Made by a program: the position numbers and the translations under genes. The notes under the pieces were generated by a model, which made no database searches, was not told where the DNA came from, and saw only the letters and a list, made by a program, of their open reading frames with translations. Shown here in pieces: positions 4,899-6,285 of a stretch of 6,285 bases of DNA (within the stretch, counting starts at the first letter, position 1; every line of letters begins with the position of its first letter). The stretch is from Sutterella sp. UBA4713. Its GTDB lineage: Bacteria; Pseudomonadota; Gammaproteobacteria; Burkholderiales; Burkholderiaceae_F. The DNA is taken from NCBI GenBank assembly GCA_002404465.1, contig DHJT01000045.1, positions 12,856 through 19,140 of the forward strand, in the 5' to 3' direction.

Positions 4899-6285
4899 AA
4901 CTGATGACATCGGGCGCTTGTCGTCCGGTGATTTCACGGATATGCGCCACTTGATCTGCCAGATCAATAAGCGGCTTTAATGTTGTCTGCACGGGCTCTT
5001 CGTAATGCGCCGGATTGTCCGTGTAACGCTCCAAGTACACACGTAGTGTCGCTCCGACCGTTCCTGTGCCGGAAAGCCTAAAAACGATACGCGATCCGTC
5101 CTTTAAGAATACGCGAATTCCTTGGTGTTCGCTTACCGATCCGTCAACCGGATCGTGGTAGGTAAAGTCATCGGCCTTGTCGATAACCATCGTGTGTGAG
5201 GACGGTAAAGTAAAGCACTTTCCCGCAAGTGTCGGCGCGATCTCGCGTAAACGGGCCATGAGAGTTTGTCCGGCCTCTCGGTCAATGCCTTCGTAGTCGT
5301 GACGCGAGTAGACGTTACGCCCGAACCGGGCCCAGTGTTCGCGCACGAGAGTTTCGGCGTGTTTGCCGGTCTTTGCCAGAATCGAAAGCCAACACAGTAC
5401 CGCCCAAAGACCGTCTTTTTCGCGAACGTGATTGCCGCCCGTGCCCGAGCTTTCTTCACCGCAAATCGTGGCTTTTCCGGCATCGAGAAGATTGCCGAAG
5501 AACTTCCAGCCTGTCGGGGTTTCGTAGCAGGAAATGCCGAGAGCTTCGGCCACGCGGTCAACTGCGCGTGATGTGGGCATGGAGCGTGCCACACCTGCCA
5601 GCCCCTTTTCGTAGGCCGGAATCAGCCGGGCATTGGCGACAATGACGGCAAGGCTGTCACTCGGACTGATAAAAAGATTGCGTCCGACCACCATGTTTCT
5701 GTCGCCGTCGCCGTCGGAGGCTGCTCCGAAACTAAGTCCCAAAGCCGGCGTGGAAAGCGCACGAATTAAATCGGCGGCATAGACGGGATTGGGATCGGGG
5801 TGACGTCCTCCGAAGTCGGCAAGCGGAGTTGCGTTGACAACGGTGCCTTCCGGTGCGCCGAGCATGCCTTCTAAAATCCGCTTGGCATAAGGTCCCGTGA
5901 CGGCATTTAAGGCATCGTACCGCATCTTAAAGTCGGGCCGAGCAAAAAGTGTTTTAATGCTTTCAAAGTCAAACAAGGACTTTAAAAGAGCCGCATAATC
6001 GGCAACCGGATCAATGACTTCAATGACGGTTTTATCAAGCGTTTGTTCGCCGATTTGCGCAATATTAAGGTCCGGACAATCTTCAATGGCGTATTGCGTA
6101 ATTTTTTTACTGACTTGAAAGATCGCATCGGTAAACGTTTCGTTCGCAGGTCCCCCGTTCGAAAGGTTGTACTTAATACCGAAGTCGCCCTTGGGGCCGC
6201 CGGGGTTGTGGCTTGCCGACAAAATGATGCCGCCGTCGGCTTTGTGCTCACGAATGACGGCACTGGCGGCCGGCGTTGACAAAAT
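4897..6285 (-). CDS. pgm: Phosphoglucomutase, alpha-D-glucose specific, PGM1 type (5' end outside window)
   Basis: This enzyme interconverts glucose-6-phosphate and glucose-1-phosphate through a phosphoserine, supplying substrate to GlgC. The window shows 462 residues up to TAG at 4897; the frame stays open through 6285. The codon at 6282 is TTG but is an internal Leu: ILSTPAAS matches human PGM1 around residue 95. About 93 N-terminal residues are missing, judged from Ser117 of human PGM1. Numbered from the 6282 codon, it shows phosphoserine Ser24 in SASHNPGGP (22-30), Mg-binding DGDGD (190-194), ETPTGWKFFGN (254-264), sugar-binding GEES (275-278) and phosphate-binding RLSGTG (402-407). The alignment runs to the C-terminus, which ends in TGRQAPDVIS, close to human TGRTAPTVIT. 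It belongs to the PGM1 type of eukaryotes, cyanobacteria and rhizobia rather than the E. coli Pgm type. The sugar loop reads SSGTGGNH where human has SFGTGSDH. It is the most upstream visible gene of the glycogen cluster. Confidence 0.96.
   Translation of the reverse strand: MLSTPAASAVIREHKADGGIILSASHNPGGPKGDFGIKYNLSNGGPANETFTDAIFQVSKKITQYAIEDCPDLNIAQIGEQTLDKTVIEVIDPVADYAALLKSLFDFESIKTLFARPDFKMRYDALNAVTGPYAKRILEGMLGAPEGTVVNATPLADFGGRHPDPNPVYAADLIRALSTPALGLSFGAASDGDGDRNMVVGRNLFISPSDSLAVIVANARLIPAYEKGLAGVARSMPTSRAVDRVAEALGISCYETPTGWKFFGNLLDAGKATICGEESSGTGGNHVREKDGLWAVLCWLSILAKTGKHAETLVREHWARFGRNVYSRHDYEGIDREAGQTLMARLREIAPTLAGKCFTLPSSHTMVIDKADDFTYHDPVDGSVSEHQGIRVFLKDGSRIVFRLSGTGTVGATLRVYLERYTDNPAHYEEPVQTTLKPLIDLADQVAHIREITGRQAPDVIS

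Larger units (their letters stand above)
2150..6285 (-). other. Glycogen biosynthesis operon pgm-glgC-glgA
   Basis: Three same-strand genes encode consecutive steps: glucose-6-phosphate to glucose-1-phosphate, to ADP-glucose, to alpha-1,4-glucan. Gaps are 9 and 20 bases, no internal terminator was seen, and one strong terminator follows glgA. The promoter lies beyond 6285, as would any glgB, glgP or glgX gene belonging to the operon. Confidence 0.88.

Noticed and set aside
6280..6282. TTG 6282 as the start of pgm
   Set aside because: The frame stays open to the window edge, and the surrounding ILSTPAAS aligns inside PGM1 proteins about 93 residues before the active-site serine position counted from the true N-terminus, so this is an internal Leu.

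Overview
The window holds ordinary bacterial chromosomal genes, probably from a proteobacterium. It contains one heat-shock chaperone gene (htpG) on the + strand, converging on a three-gene glycogen-synthesis cluster (pgm, glgC, glgA) on the - strand. A sigma-32-type promoter precedes htpG, and the GlgC regulatory region resembles the Agrobacterium enzyme. Base composition looks intermediate. Genus cannot be fixed from the sequence; a beta-proteobacterial (Burkholderiales-like) source is a guess, not a result.

Layout. Positions 1-57 may carry the last codons of an upstream + strand gene, followed by an intrinsic terminator at 78-106. A good match to a sigma-32 promoter lies at 123-151, followed by a short leader with a small hairpin over the ribosome-binding site. 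htpG runs from ATG 187 to TAA 2082. A perfect 10-bp stem with T-runs on both sides (2094-2132) separates htpG from glgA and probably ends transcription from both sides. On the - strand, transcription runs pgm (cut by the window end at 6285), then glgC after 9 bp, then glgA after 20 bp.

How the genes work together. Pgm converts glucose-6-phosphate to glucose-1-phosphate. GlgC uses that with ATP to make ADP-glucose, the committed and allosterically controlled step. GlgA adds the glucose to the growing alpha-1,4-glucan. Branching enzyme (glgB), phosphorylase (glgP) and debranching enzyme (glgX) are not in the window. The spacing, and the pgm stop codon lying inside the glgC Shine-Dalgarno sequence, argue for one co-transcribed, translationally coupled unit. 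htpG is functionally unrelated and has its own promoter.

No tRNA, rRNA, insertion sequence, CRISPR array, attachment site or long repeat was seen. No stretch over 300 bases lacks a gene. I found no undescribed system. The points most worth checking are the htpG promoter and leader hairpin, the eukaryote-like PGM1-type phosphoglucomutase, and the arginine at the GlgC activator position.
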